This document shows, piece by piece, positions 11,069-23,430 of a stretch of 64,000 nucleotides of DNA. Every line of letters begins with the position of its first letter. The stretch's first letter is position 1. Below the pieces are notes generated by a model that did no database searches, was not told the DNA's origin, and worked only from the letters and a program-made list of their open reading frames with translations. Position numbers and translations under genes: made by a program. Origin of the DNA: Camillea tinctor (taxonomy: Eukaryota; Ascomycota; Sordariomycetes; Xylariales; Xylariaceae); the NCBI GenBank assembly GCA_022578605.1, contig MU394053.1, forward strand, positions 1,074,229 through 1,138,228, in the 5' to 3' direction.

Positions 11069-14000
11069 AGGGTGTCCCCCCAAAAACGAACGAAACACAA
11101 CTACGACTTCAAAGACACACACAAAAAATCCTTCACTTCACTTCCAACCTCCCTATACCCACTCACCACAGTAGGCAATAAAAAATAAAAAAAATAAACT
11201 AGCTCGAAGTTGTGTGAAATAGCAGCAAGGCTTGGATGGTTGTTTAGGAACGATGTGTAGTAAAAATGTGGCTTGGGATATTTGATCATGCAGATAGATG
11301 TTTATAGAGAGAAAATAAAAAGCAAAGCAAGACTAACGGAAATAAAAAATAGAGATCGAGGTAGGCTAAGCGCGTTTGGCTAAGTGAGAGAGTGTGTGTA
11401 AGAGAAAGAGATCCTCTCTCTCTCTCTGCCAGCTCCTGCAAGTTACTCGATGCAGTTGACAATATGCATGAGCAAAAAAGAAAGAAAAAAAAAGAAGAAA
11501 GAAAGATAAATAGTAGGTTAGAGCACACGGATCGAAGACCAATCGATGGATGTCTGGTGTGGATGAATACTCCTTGGTTCGTCTAATTGGCGCTGAACGA
11601 AAGGAGGGACTTTGGGTGTGGGGGGTTTTTTAACATGCAGTTCCCTAAGAAAGAACAAAAAAAAAAGAACTTCAGTAAGCTTTATTACATTTTAGCGGCT
11701 AACTACCCACCGGGTCTCCCCTCCCAGCTTTCCCAGCTCATGTCTGTTAACTCTCTTTTTATTCCCCTCTAATGACGTGGGTCGGAGTCGCTTACTCGAT
11801 TGTATGTACCTATCATTCCCACCTCCCCCAAAAATTGTACTTAGGTGGACACTGAAAAAAGAGGCGCCCTGCGCTACTGTAGGGAACGCTTGGAGACTCG
11901 AACAAAAACTAATTAAGGTATCTCCCCGACGGGAGAGGCTCACTCCGACCAAACCTGGTCCATGACCGAGCTGCATTATACTCCAAGAGACGAGAAAAGC
12001 AAACCCAATAAATAAAACCTATAACCACTACCTACTTTAAAAAATTACAGACAACATAGTTCGTGAACTATATACGTAGGTAACAAAACTATCAACGGTA
12101 CTATGTATTTTTTATTTTTTCTCTTTCTTTCCATGTTTACTTATGCCAAATTACTTGGTTTTAATTTATTTATCGATCTATTTGTTTTTCCTAATTTCCA
12201 GCCATTGACTAACACACCACAACTGCACTTATCTATTTACCTATGACAGGTGCGCTTGTATTCCGTTTCATCAATATATCTAATGTGTGTTTAGTTACCT
12301 AATAGGTAGGACACATGGAACTCAAGTAGGTATGTAGTGTAGATCTAATATAATGGGAAGTACTCCGTTACCCCATCTTGCCCGTTAAATCAGTCTTAAC
12401 GGGTTTGGTTTTGTTTCCGCACTGATCGCGCCCCGTCGTCTTTCCATGTGTGGATGCCTCGTCACCCACACCCCCCCTTCGAATCTGAAGAGTGATATAT
12501 CATTTTTTTTTCTTCCTTAACCCTTTTTTATATGTTCAAGTTAATCTGAATGAACCACTTATCAAGGACTTACAGTGAACCTACACTATCTACTTGACCC
12601 CCCCCTCGATGTACCCGCATGTCCTTGTTTCCTATGTTAGTGTAGTATCTCTTGTCCTCCAAGCCTTCAACCAATTAAGCAAGCATTCCTTTTTCGTCCC
12701 TTTGGGGGTTGGTTTTCCTCTCTTCCTCTCTCTTTCCTTTTCCCAATTTATGCATCTTTTACTCTTCACGTTGACCGGTTAAGAAGCCGCTCTATGTGTG
12801 GCTGTTCGCCATAGGGTGAGATGCGATGTGATTGAAGGTCAACGGCTTTTGATTGTCTCGCCCGGCCTCGCCTGGCCTCGTGAACTACCCTGGTTTCCCT
12901 GCGGGTACGAATGGCCTCTGAAACAAAACATGACAAAAGATTGAATTTGGTTTTTCCTAATACAGGCAGCTTGGCGTGCTTAAACCATATCATCTAACTT
13001 ACACACACTCTCATATTCTGGGTCTTTTGTAGCCGCTGCCGCCGCCGCCTCCTTTATCACATCTCAAGTCCGACAAGTCGTTAACAAGGACATTGCTTAC
13101 CTAGTTCCATACCTATTTGTATGTACTTTATACTGTTCGGTCTGGTACCAAACATTGTTGGAATGAAGAACGAGCAAGCCCGCATCATGCATTCTTCATC
13201 CCTTTTTCAAGGGGGGGTTGTATAAATTGATGAGCGTTAAATATGTTATATCCATCCAGGTCGTTCATCACATTCCTCCTTCACACCGCTTACGCAGTAG
13301 ATGCAGTAGATGCAGTAGCAGTGACCGTTGTAGTGTCGCGTCCATATGTAATATGCTAGGTTAGATATGTATATATAGCATGTATATGTAGCCTGTAAAA
13401 GGCGAGGAGTATAACGTGATATCAAATCAAAAAGGGGCGTTTTTCAGCTCTTCACCGAGCAACACGGGGTCTTGAGAATATCCGGCCCGGCCTCAGTCGT
13501 CTTCTCCCCCCTCCCCACACCCGACTATCGGGTAGCAACATATGACCAGTCTTACGGATAATGCTGCGGATCGCGCACCCTCTTTTCCCCCCGTCTTACC
13601 TGTAATAACCGCCCAATGCTCAGCCGACTGATTGCTTTGTTGTTCACTTCCTTCTCTACCTCCCACCTATTCTCTATGTCTATACCTATATCTTTTTGTT
13701 TCTTCTTCTTCGCTAGGCAACTCCTATAGCTCCGACTTGACTTAAAGGATCTAACCTAGACATCTTAGTTACTTCATATTCGTTACGTGTTTACTTAGAA
13801 TTCGTGACATCCCCTTATCGTGAGGTACCTTAATGGATCTGACCTAACCTAGGGGGAGGAATGCATAGGCCGTCATCATCATCCCTCCTCATCCTTCTCT
13901 TCACCCACCCACCTATACGTGAATTGCTTTCTCGTGGCGTGCCAGGGAAACGGGTAACTGCAACGTCGGACCTTTTTTTCTATCTCTCCCTCGATCTCGT

Positions 14001-14342
14001 TGTCGATCTTGACAACAGCACACCATTACCATTACCATCACCACCACCATCCTGACACGATGCCTTGCCCGGCATAAGCAACCCACCCCTGGTTGCAGCA
14101 GCGAAGTGATTACTCAACAGAGCTGGTTTTGTTCCTGATGCGGGCAAGGGGGAGGGAAAAAAAAAAAAAGAAAGGAAACGACTAAGTATTGTTATTGTTT
14201 CGTTCCTTGGTTTCACATGCGTGCGCACACGATTCCGTCATAGGGTCTTCTCGGCTGTTGATATGTCATATAACCAATCCATATGAAGCCGCGGGAAGAA
14301 GTTCCAATACCTTGACTAGCTCTAAAGGTTAGCTCCCCATCA

Positions 14343-14345
<3 letters not shown>

Positions 14346-14374
<29 letters not shown>
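14346..14374. repeat. (CA)14 microsatellite
   Basis: A 29-nt run of CA dinucleotides within the gene-poor region. Confidence 0.95.
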
Positions 14375-14377
<3 letters not shown>

Positions 14378-17300
14378 TGAGAGAGATCCAAAATCCCAAA
14401 TCTTACCTCAGCCGTAATGTATCTGGGAAAACTATTCCATCCTTGGTCTACGTAATTCCTGGTACCAAGGAAATAGGAGAGGGAACTAGTACTTAGGTTA
14501 GTTAGCTCTCACGTGTGCGCATGCGCGCGAGTCGGCCATTGACCAGGGGGGAGGGGCGGAATACATCCACCAGCTGATCACGGACATGTAAGTGACCTAG
14601 GGAAGCATTAAGGACAACTATAATAGATGAAAAATTTTTGAAAAGGAAAAAACAAAAAAGTGAGATATGAGCAGCAATATCGAAAGCGGAAAACAGGTTG
14701 TATTTCGTTTGCCCTATTGTAACCTCCCCCCTTTCGGACCCGAGCCTTTGGGCTCTACCGGTCCGGTCAATCAATCCTACTAGCTTTCCCTCCTACCGGG
14801 GAAGAGGGAAAAAACAGAGTATTGAAAAGCAAGAAGAGACCTATAAAGTATCTCCAACGAGATGAAAAGAAAAGAAAAAGACGCAGCTAGCCCACCGGCG
14901 CAGTAGTTATCCTCCGGTTCCACACCGTCGGGTCTTTTTCCTTTCCTTCTTCGTCTAGCTACCGATTTATCATATGTACAACCACTACTAAGGTAAGGTT
15001 AAGGGTAAGCCGACCGGTTAGCTACTTACCCATATCCCTATCCCTATCCATATCCATACAGACCCAGCCTTCTTGTTGTTGTTATTGTTCTCAACCGCTG
15101 TTGCTGTTGCTATCGGTGTTCTTCTTACGCCTTCTCTCCCTCCCTTCTTTTCCTTTTCTGGCCTGACCTACATATGTCTTCTCCGCCTATAGCGTAATTC
15201 TGATTAGCAATGATTAAAGTGATAGTAAGAGGTAAATATAACATAGGTACTCCGTAGATATATTGATATGTGGTAGCTTAGATATATGCCTACGTAAAGG
15301 CAAGCTACTCTTACTACCAATATGTATAATATCTCAATTTCCTTTTTTAAACCTCGCATCTAGGTCTTCCCCCCACGTTATAGCAGTGGCTTTTATGCTT
15401 TTCTTGTTTTCTCTTTCCTTTTGCTACCCTCCCCTAATCACCTGCTCACAAATCCAACCCATTGCATCGTAGCCTTCCATCGGCCACCGTTGTATAGACA
15501 GACACCCCTTTCTCGGAAGAACCCGCGTTCTCCTCCTCCTTCTTCACCCACATCTACACTCACACCCAGTATACCCCCCCTTTTCTCTACCCCTTTCGAC
15601 AACCTCCATCCTTCCGTAGCCTACCTACCTATCTCCTTTCATTATAGCTCGGGAGACTTTAAAAGAAGAAAAAACGCATATTCCATACGATAAACAGGTA
15701 AAAAGAAAAAAGTCCTGTAGGCAACTAAATAAGGCAAAATCCAATGTATCACGAAACAGCGTACACACACGCGTGCGCGCGTGCACGCACAAGATCTCGT
15801 CATACATATGTTCTTTCCCCTTTCCCCTTCCCTCCCCCCCTCCTCACACTCCCTCCCTCCCTCTCATCCCCCATATAATAGTAGTAGTGTGGATATGAAT
15901 ATATGTATGTATGGCCCGCCGTCGATCAATGATTCGAAGAGGAAACAGTGGTGGCGCATAGGTTGAGTAGTAGTTGGGATAAATAAATTCACATGCCAAG
16001 GACTTTTTCATATTTATTTCTTGTCCTCCTTCCCCATCCTATCATGGCCTCGTCTCGCGTGACCCATTCATCCATATATCTGTCTATGCATCTGTAGATT
16101 GTTGCGGGATATGTGTGAAGCATACTTATTTGCTTTTTATACTCCATCGACCTGCAAAGCAACCAACCTATACCCAACGCCTAACCGTCCAAGTTCCTGT
16201 TGTAGGTACACGATACATAGCTATGTACTCTTGAAAAAAATGATTAGCAAAAGAAAAAGAAAAGAAGAGGAACAACAGGGGAAAGGAAAAAGAAAAAAGG
16301 CATCAAGCACTTTGATTTTACTAGGTTAAGGGGTCTAACTATATTCGCCACTTCATCGTTGTGCTCGGATACTACCGGATACTACATACACGACACATAG
16401 ACACATATTGGGCTGAGGATGGAAGAGACCTACTACTCTTAGCTGTACGAGACTATGAAGGACTAAAAAATAACCTTCGATCTACGGCACCCAACCATCA
16501 CACTAATCAGTTTAGACAGAAACTTCTATACAAGAAAACTAGTAGCAGAGAAATGTATCAATCTTCGTAACTAGCTAACTGAGGAAGAAACGGGGACTCC
16601 TCCCCTCTCAAAAAACCAACACGATATACATACATACATATATATATATATACTTAGGCACTCACACGGTTACTGATTCTCCTAGTCTCCACATCAATAC
16701 ACAACCCGGTTTTCTCCCAAGAACTCGGTGCGAGGCGAGCGTAAAAAAAAAACTAAAAAACTAAAATAAATAAGGTTGAACCGTCAGCCAGGGTAAGTGA
16801 ACAGGGAGAGGGTAAAAATACGCGACGTTAAACGAGCAAAGTGAAGCCAGCGAGCGTAGTCCCAAGAACCCTCTAGGCCGTAGAAAGACTAAGTCCAGAT
16901 GCCCGACAAAATTGTACAACTTTTGTACCCCAAGGGACGGAAATAGGCCCCGTAGATATCGTTAACAATACAAATAAGAAGGAAAAGAAAAGGTAAGACA
17001 GTGAGGGCGACACTTAAAACCTCTTTAAGCAGGGGAGAGCACCGGAAGTTGACTTTGACCCCCCCGGGGTCAATAGCTACGTACCTAGTTATCAGCTAGC
17101 ATTTTATCTGACCCTCACTCCCTTACTCTTTATAACACTCTTCCTATCAATTCTATTGTGACATGATACGTTATATCATTGTAACATTCTTCTGGAATAG
17201 AACATATCATATGGACACAACACTCTATAGTGGCTCGAATAACCGTAAGTATAATAAGTTAAGTAGTAGTAGTGGTGGTACTAATAGTAGTAAAACCGGA

Positions 17301-17777
17301 ATACCGGGTTAGGTATAGGTATAGGTTGTGATGTGGCCAAAAAATATATCACGAGCTTGTATATGTACATGGCTAAGCTTACAGAGTTCTCTCTCTCTCT
17401 CTCTTAAAACTTTTCGCGCTAAACTCATGCCTCTTTCTCTCCTCTTTCTCTTCCCTTCCTTTCTCTCTCTTGTATTTCATATTTCGTGTTTCTCTATACG
17501 TGTAATAAAAACTTAAAGACGACATAGTCGGAGACTTTAAAAAAAAATAATAAAAATAAAAGAAACCACCATATTACGGGGGGAGTGTAAGGGAGGAAAA
17601 CCGAGTGAAAAAAAAAACAATGGTCCCCCTCCCCTACCTTCTTTCAATAGCTCATTAAACCGACACCCCCCCCTAAAATCACTTTGCTCCTCCCTCCCCT
17701 TCCGCATGCCCTCATAAAACACAGTACCTCCCTCCTAGCTCGTGAACATGAGTCCCATCTATCCATACACAACGCAT

Positions 17778-20700
17778 TTACGCGTCCGAGTAATACTGAT
17801 CATCATACGGGTGCTGGGAGGACCAGTGACCACTGGCTATGTTCTCCCGCGAGCCCCAGTAGTTGTCTTTCAGCCGCCGTTCGCGTTCGAACTCGGCCCA
17901 GCGCTTCATCGTAATCTTGCTGCTGTCGAACTCTCCTTCATATTCGATACCAGCCTTCTTTGTCTTTTCTCCCGCCGTCTTCCGAGTATCACCCCACGAG
18001 AAATCGTCGAATTTCCAGAAAGCGTACGTAGGGAGAACAAAGTTCCACACGGGTAGAGACACGAGGTAGATCAACATCCACACGACGTAAGACCATGAAT
18101 GGGCTGTGACGACAATGAGGACAGCTGGCAAACCGAGAATTAGAGCGAGAAGAACCAGGGGAATGATCTGAGGTTCCGGTGAGATGATTGAGATGATAAC
18201 TACCACAATGTTAGCTTTTGCCGAATATCTACATCACTGTCCGAAAACATAAGTACTTACCGACATAGAAGGTAAAGGCGATAGCAGCGGGCAGCACCAG
18301 GGTACCAATCAACTCGATGAAAATGACAAACTGCATACTGAAGCAGAAAGTACCGCACAGATCCTTCACCAGGACCAGCTCCATCAAGTTGTGAATGGTC
18401 GAGTTAATCCATCTTCGTCGCTGGGAAAGGAGAACCATGAACTCATCCGGTACCGTGGTTTTGCACACAGCCTGAGGAACGAAAACTTGCTTTCTCTTGG
18501 GGAAAGTTCGAAGCATGAGAGTAGTCAGGTAACGATCTTCGCCAAGGAGCAAGAGATTCTTCTTGTGGAGTGTGTCGACAACGTTTTCAGAATAGTGCTC
18601 AACAACATCGGGGTTGGCCAGGATAGGAACCCAGTAGTTCTGAGAGCCCTTGGGAGCTTTGATACGGTACATGCAGAAACAACCAGGAAGACAAGTCACA
18701 CCACCAAAGACCGATTCGAATGACTTGGACTGATGATGCGAGATGAAGTATTCGAAAACTTGGATAGCTGAAACCCAGCTCTGTCTCTTATTGGCAATCT
18801 TGGTCTCGCCACATAGACCCATGATATCCGGGTCGCGAACCAGGGCGCAGAGCATATGGGTCAGACTGTCGGGGAACACTTTCGTATCGGCGTCAACCAT
18901 GAGAACAGCTTCGTAATAATCGGGGGATATGCCGGTAACTTTCCAGAGACCATTGAACATTTCGAATTCGAGTTCAGTCATACGCTCGTCGAACATAACC
19001 TTCTGCAAGAACGACATGAGAATGATTTGACTGTCACGCTTGCCTCGGTTGCCTGGCTTAGACTTGGTAGCCTCATCAGGTGTGCCGCTCTTGACCACAA
19101 TCATCATGGGTACTCTCTGCTGCTTATCCAACGGGATCGGGGACTTAGCACCGTAGTCGTAGAATCCAGCATAAACCTTGGCCATGTTGTGGCGCTTCGA
19201 TCCACTCGCAACGGCTACGTATGAGAATGCTTCGACTTCCTCCATAGGCACTGTGTGGTCCTTCATCATAGAGAGCGCAATATCCGGTGTCGACTTAGTC
19301 TCGCCCTGACCTTTGATGATACCATCGCAAATAACGAGAATCACCTTGTGGCTGTTGGGGTAGTCGGTTAGAGCGATCGAGTCCAGTGTAGTTCGAAGAC
19401 CAAGCTCTCCCTCAGAATAACAGGTAACCAAACAGATAGAATGGATCAGTGGGAACCCAAATGGTTGATAATCAGAAGGTGGTTGAGGTACCACGGCGTC
19501 GTGAATAAATCCGGCAGGTCCGTAACCATCCATCGGGCTGGCAGCAGTAGAGCTGTATGGATCCGATCGAAGCATGCTAGCCTTGCTGTCGTCCCCGTAC
19601 ATGGAACCTGGGTGAAGAAGTGGTCCTGATGATGCCTGGGTCCCCATCGTGGTTGGCTGCGGTCGTCGACTGCCCCTATCCGTACCATAAACGGCAGAAA
19701 AGCGTGACGTAGTAGGTAGGAAAGTGCTGGCACGCTTGCTGGTCCTATCAGAGCTGCCGACACTGCTACCAATATCTCCAGGAATTCGCGGAGGAGCCCG
19801 GTAAATATCTTCACTCCAATCCTCGATCTGACGATTTCGCTTCTTCTTGTCGGCAGTCTGAGAAGTCTTCGTGGCGGCATACTTGCGGCTAATAAACCAT
19901 TGGAAGACCAATGCTAATCCGAATCTGGCTGCGACAACAGAGAGAATCAAAACTAGAGATACGTAGAGCACAACCTTGGAGGCAATGCAGCCAACGGTCT
20001 CCGTGTCCACGGTGCCAACTTTGATAGTCTCCTCGAAACACTCGGCCATGTGCTTATCAGCAGAGTTCGAAAATGCCCGAGTAACATCACGTCCACGAAC
20101 AGCCCGGTTCGCGGCTGTGCTTGTGTCTCTCAGCTCCTTAAACCTGTCTGGGATAGTAACTTCGTCTTCGTTAAACCAGTTGAGTAGGTTGAGGTCAAGA
20201 ACGTTTCCGGAATAGACAATCAAGTTGCGTGAGCTGTTCTTGATATCGTCCCATGTATAAAAGACATCGGCAGTGCTTTTCAACTGAAGATAGAAAGTGT
20301 CTCGAGCTTTGGCAGTTGTGTGACAAGCATAGCCGGTGTAATACGGCCAGGTGAAATTGGGCGTCGAAGAACCATCTTGGTCGAACGTGGCACACGGGAA
20401 GTACCAAGCGAGGTTTCCCGAGTCATCAGTAGGAACATCAGAATTGTCGGCAGCGGTGATTAGCCCCTTGCATTTGCCGTTGACATTTTGGAATAGGAAG
20501 CTTCCATCTTTACCACCGTACTTCGTGGGCAGATCGTAGAGCACGTTGGCGTACGTGCCATCGGTGCGGAGCGGGATGCCGTCCGCTGGAGGATGTCCAG
20601 ACTTGGTCAGATCGTACGCAACACCGTGAAAAATCATATATCCACTGTCGACCTCATTAACGTGAAGACGGACGCCGCTTGACGGACAAACAACTTGTTG

Positions 20701-21474
20701 AAACCCGAACGTCAGGAAACCAACAAACGCCATGATATAAAGGATAATGCTGATCAACCCCATCTTCTCCCTCCAAGCCCTCTTTTGTGCTTTTGCTCGA
20801 AATCCAAAGCATCCGAGAATGAAATCGGGGCACCAGAATGTGATGATGGCACAATACACGTTCCAAACACTCGGGGGGCTAATCGTTTCTTTTGGCGCAT
20901 GGTGCTTTTTGGAGTGCTTGCCAGACTTCGAAAGCCTTTGGCTGGCACGTCGCTGTTGTCGTGTTGACGATCTTGGCTTTATCTTTTCCGTGTCGCTACT
21001 GCGATGTTTTCGAGGAGGTGAGCTGTCCGACGTAGCGTCGAAAGTTTGGTCCGTTGAGCCAGCAGTCCTCCCTTCAATGTCCTCGTAGATAGGATCGTTC
21101 CCCGTGGACGAGGGCTGGGTTTCCATATTAGCAGCATGTTGGCGGTAGTAATAGTTAGGATGGTCTTTGTTTATCCTGTTCCTCTCAGGTCGTATCAAAC
21201 TCCGCTTCCGCGTAGGAACGCCGGCAGGAACCTCATCGTGAGTAGGCGAAAGAGGCAAGTTTTCTGTCGTGCCATTAGGGTCATGAATCGTTTCGGGGAA
21301 GGAAGTTCCTGAAGGCGCACGGTTATGTTGGCGGTGCATGGAGGCCCGTCCAGATACGGGGTAATATCCTCCAGTCTCGAGATCTGCGGGACGGCTGCGC
21401 CGCGTCGAATGTCGATATGAACTGCGCTGCTCAAACGGGGGGCTCGCCGGCCCCGGTCTTTCAGGAAGCGACAT
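17778..21474 (-). CDS. Class IV chitin synthase (Chs3-type)
   Basis: Exons 18261-21474 and 17778-18199 (complement), with a 61-nt phase-1 intron (GTAAGT...GTGGTAG), encode 1211 residues, the usual size for class IV. It synthesises chitin from UDP-GlcNAc at the plasma membrane. In order: a basic disordered N-terminus (1-185); two membrane segments around 195-260; a cytochrome-b5-like segment near 285 ([15 protein letters not shown]), typical of class IV/V; another membrane segment near 500; then the family 2 glycosyltransferase core with DADTKVFPD (near 860), the GEDRYLT motif and QRRRW (near 1018); and a cluster of C-terminal membrane spans followed by [13 protein letters not shown] chose the ATG at 21474 (MSLPERPGP) rather than the upstream in-frame Met, because a good 3' splice site, CTCCTAG, lies five bases before it and the upstream codons look like an intron. 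There is no myosin motor domain, which excludes class V/VI. The gene diverges from the Skt5-like activator gene at 29164. Confidence 0.96.
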
Positions 21475-21479
21475 GTTTC

Positions 21480-21885
21480 CTAGGAGGACGGCGACGTTAG
21501 CAACAATGCGACACGACACGACACGGCGTTTGACATGGCATGTATGTGGATGATTCTCAATAGCAGTAAGGGTATGGTATTGGCATGACAGGAAAAATAG
21601 TAATGTGAAAAAAGCACAGGCGCCGAAGGGACGGGTTACTGACAGGCTGCCCTCCGGCTCGACAGACAAGCGCGCGTCGGTAAACGAGAGAGAGATGATA
21701 CGTCGATTGCGATTATTCGTGATTTGACATGATCATAAAAGGGGAACGAGAGGACAGGATGCCGGGATGAGAATTGACATCCAAACAAAACAAATCGGGT
21801 GGTGATAAGACAATACAACATGCAGCAGGATGGGATAAGTGTAGGAATAGTGTAGAATAGAGCAGAGCAGAGTTAGCGTACTCAC
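21480..21885 (-). promoter_or_regulatory. Probable 5'-leader intron of the chitin synthase gene
   Basis: On the minus strand a GTGAGT donor begins at 21885. A TTGCTAAC branch-like word followed by CCGTCCTCCTAG ends at 21480, five bases before the chosen start codon. Splicing would remove the in-frame upstream Met at 21669 and several other upstream ATGs. This is inferred from splice signals only. Confidence 0.6.
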
Positions 21886-22000
21886 CACTTTGTTGTAGAG
21901 GGCAACAGGACTGATGTTCCGGGACTGGTGCTCCAAGTCAATTGAAATCCAGCTGCAGAGACCAAGGGAAGATCCCTGCTCTGCCAGACACGGCCCCAGT

Positions 22001-22040
22001 AAAACCCAGTAAAACCCAATAAAACCCAGCGAAACCCAGT
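22001..22040. repeat. 10-bp tandem repeat in chitin synthase upstream region
   Basis: Four copies of a 10-mer in perfect register (consensus aaaacccagt, with one or two substitutions in three copies) lie about 115 nt upstream of the putative leader-intron donor. They are probably in the promoter or 5' leader. Confidence 0.9.
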
Positions 22041-23199
22041 AAAAAAGTCAAGGTCAAAAAAAAGAGACCAAAGAGACAATGGAAGCACTCCCACTGGGTC
22101 AAATCTATCGGGTCGGATCTCCCACCCCTTCAGGCTCCTCGATTATTATTAATATTGTGCTTAGACGCTGTTTTTCTCCAGACGCATTGAAATAACGAAA
22201 ATGATCAACGACTGTTCACTTCGGTTCATAGGCCCACCATCGCAAGTATAACAGAATCCGGGCAAAGTCTTCTTCGAATAGCGCCGACAGCAACCTGGGG
22301 GAATATTTTGGTCTAGGACGGCGTGATACAGGAACAAACAAGAGACAATAGCAACATGCAGGCGGGGAATAACAATAGAAACAAGTTGACAAATTCCCCA
22401 GCCAACAGCAGAAATGGGAAAATGCTGAAGGGGGAAGGATCTTAAGTCAGGTGGATGGATGGATCATGAACTAAGTAGACGGCTAAGATCGGACCCTGTA
22501 TTTCCTGCCGAAAGTCGTAGGTCGGTGTTTCGAGTAAGTACGGCAAGGCTAGGTAAATATTAATTGTGTTTTGGATAGCGAGCGTATATATGTGTTGATT
22601 ATCTCTCAAAACAAAGCAGTAAGCAGTATAAGAGGGACAAAAGGTGATTAAGAAACACAATACGACAAGATAAAAACAATAAATTTGATTGAACCCCTGC
22701 TTCCCTAACGATTAGGAACGGGGCTTTCGACAGTAAGTGAGCGAGCGAGTGTAAGAGAAAAAAGTGAGTGAGGGCAAGAGACGACTTGGAGTAAGGAGAT
22801 GGTGAAGGAGAATGCTTCTAGTGTGTAAGCCACCATGAAGAATTGAAAAGGGGGCTTGCTACTACCTACAGAAGAATACAGACGACTCAATTACTACCCT
22901 ACCTTATTAGGCTACAGTGTGCATTATCAAATCGTACGATCTCCCAATACTGTGGAATATCGCTTTTAGAGTGTGAACAAACGAACAAACTACCTTCTTT
23001 CCTCAAATCTTTGTGTTCCCCTGAAACCCGACTGTATGGTGTGTGGTTCCGAGGATGAAAAGGAAGAAAAAAAATATCCTCGAGATCTACAAGTATCTTA
23101 GGTAATTAGACCATTCGAATGCGATTAAAATATCCTGCGATCGCACACAGATTACAGTGCGGCATGTCATTTTTTTATTATAAAAAAACTTGCTTAATA

Positions 23200-23430
23200 C
23201 TACATACAATAACACATCCCATCCCATCCAGAAAGCTTTGTCCCCTTGCGGATGGCCCGAGCTTCCTCGAGAGAGATAGACTGGACCATTTCTCTCGCTT
23301 GCTAGTGGCTCCGATCCCCCTCAAGACCTTGTTCGCGATCTGCAGATCTAGACCGGGGGGTTTACATTTCTTGGCTCTGTTGCCCAGCGACAGGATCTCA
23401 AAGGATCTAAGAATCAAGCGCCCGGGTTAA
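23200..23430 (-). other. GC-richer coding-like island, unidentified
   Basis: Within AT-rich DNA this patch is GC-richer. On the minus strand it keeps an open frame of about 79 codons without an ATG start; an overlapping frame begins with ATG and reads SISLEEARAIRKG. Neither matches a family I recognise. It could be an exon of a split gene, a decayed gene or chance. Confidence 0.2.

Larger units (their letters stand above)
10204..17777. other. Gene-poor region, 7.6 kb, upstream of the WD40 gene
   Basis: This region lies between the WD40 gene start and the 3' end of the chitin synthase gene. I find no convincing coding exon. It contains a 12-bp tandem repeat (11021-11068), a CA run (14346-14374), a CT run near 17390, many A- and T-tracts, several small GC-richer islands (about 12780-12960, 13440-13640, 14520-14600, 16720-16940) and a TACTCCGTA word at 15248. 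The islands do not keep an open frame long enough to call a gene. Long regulatory DNA or unannotated noncoding transcripts are possible. Confidence 0.55.
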
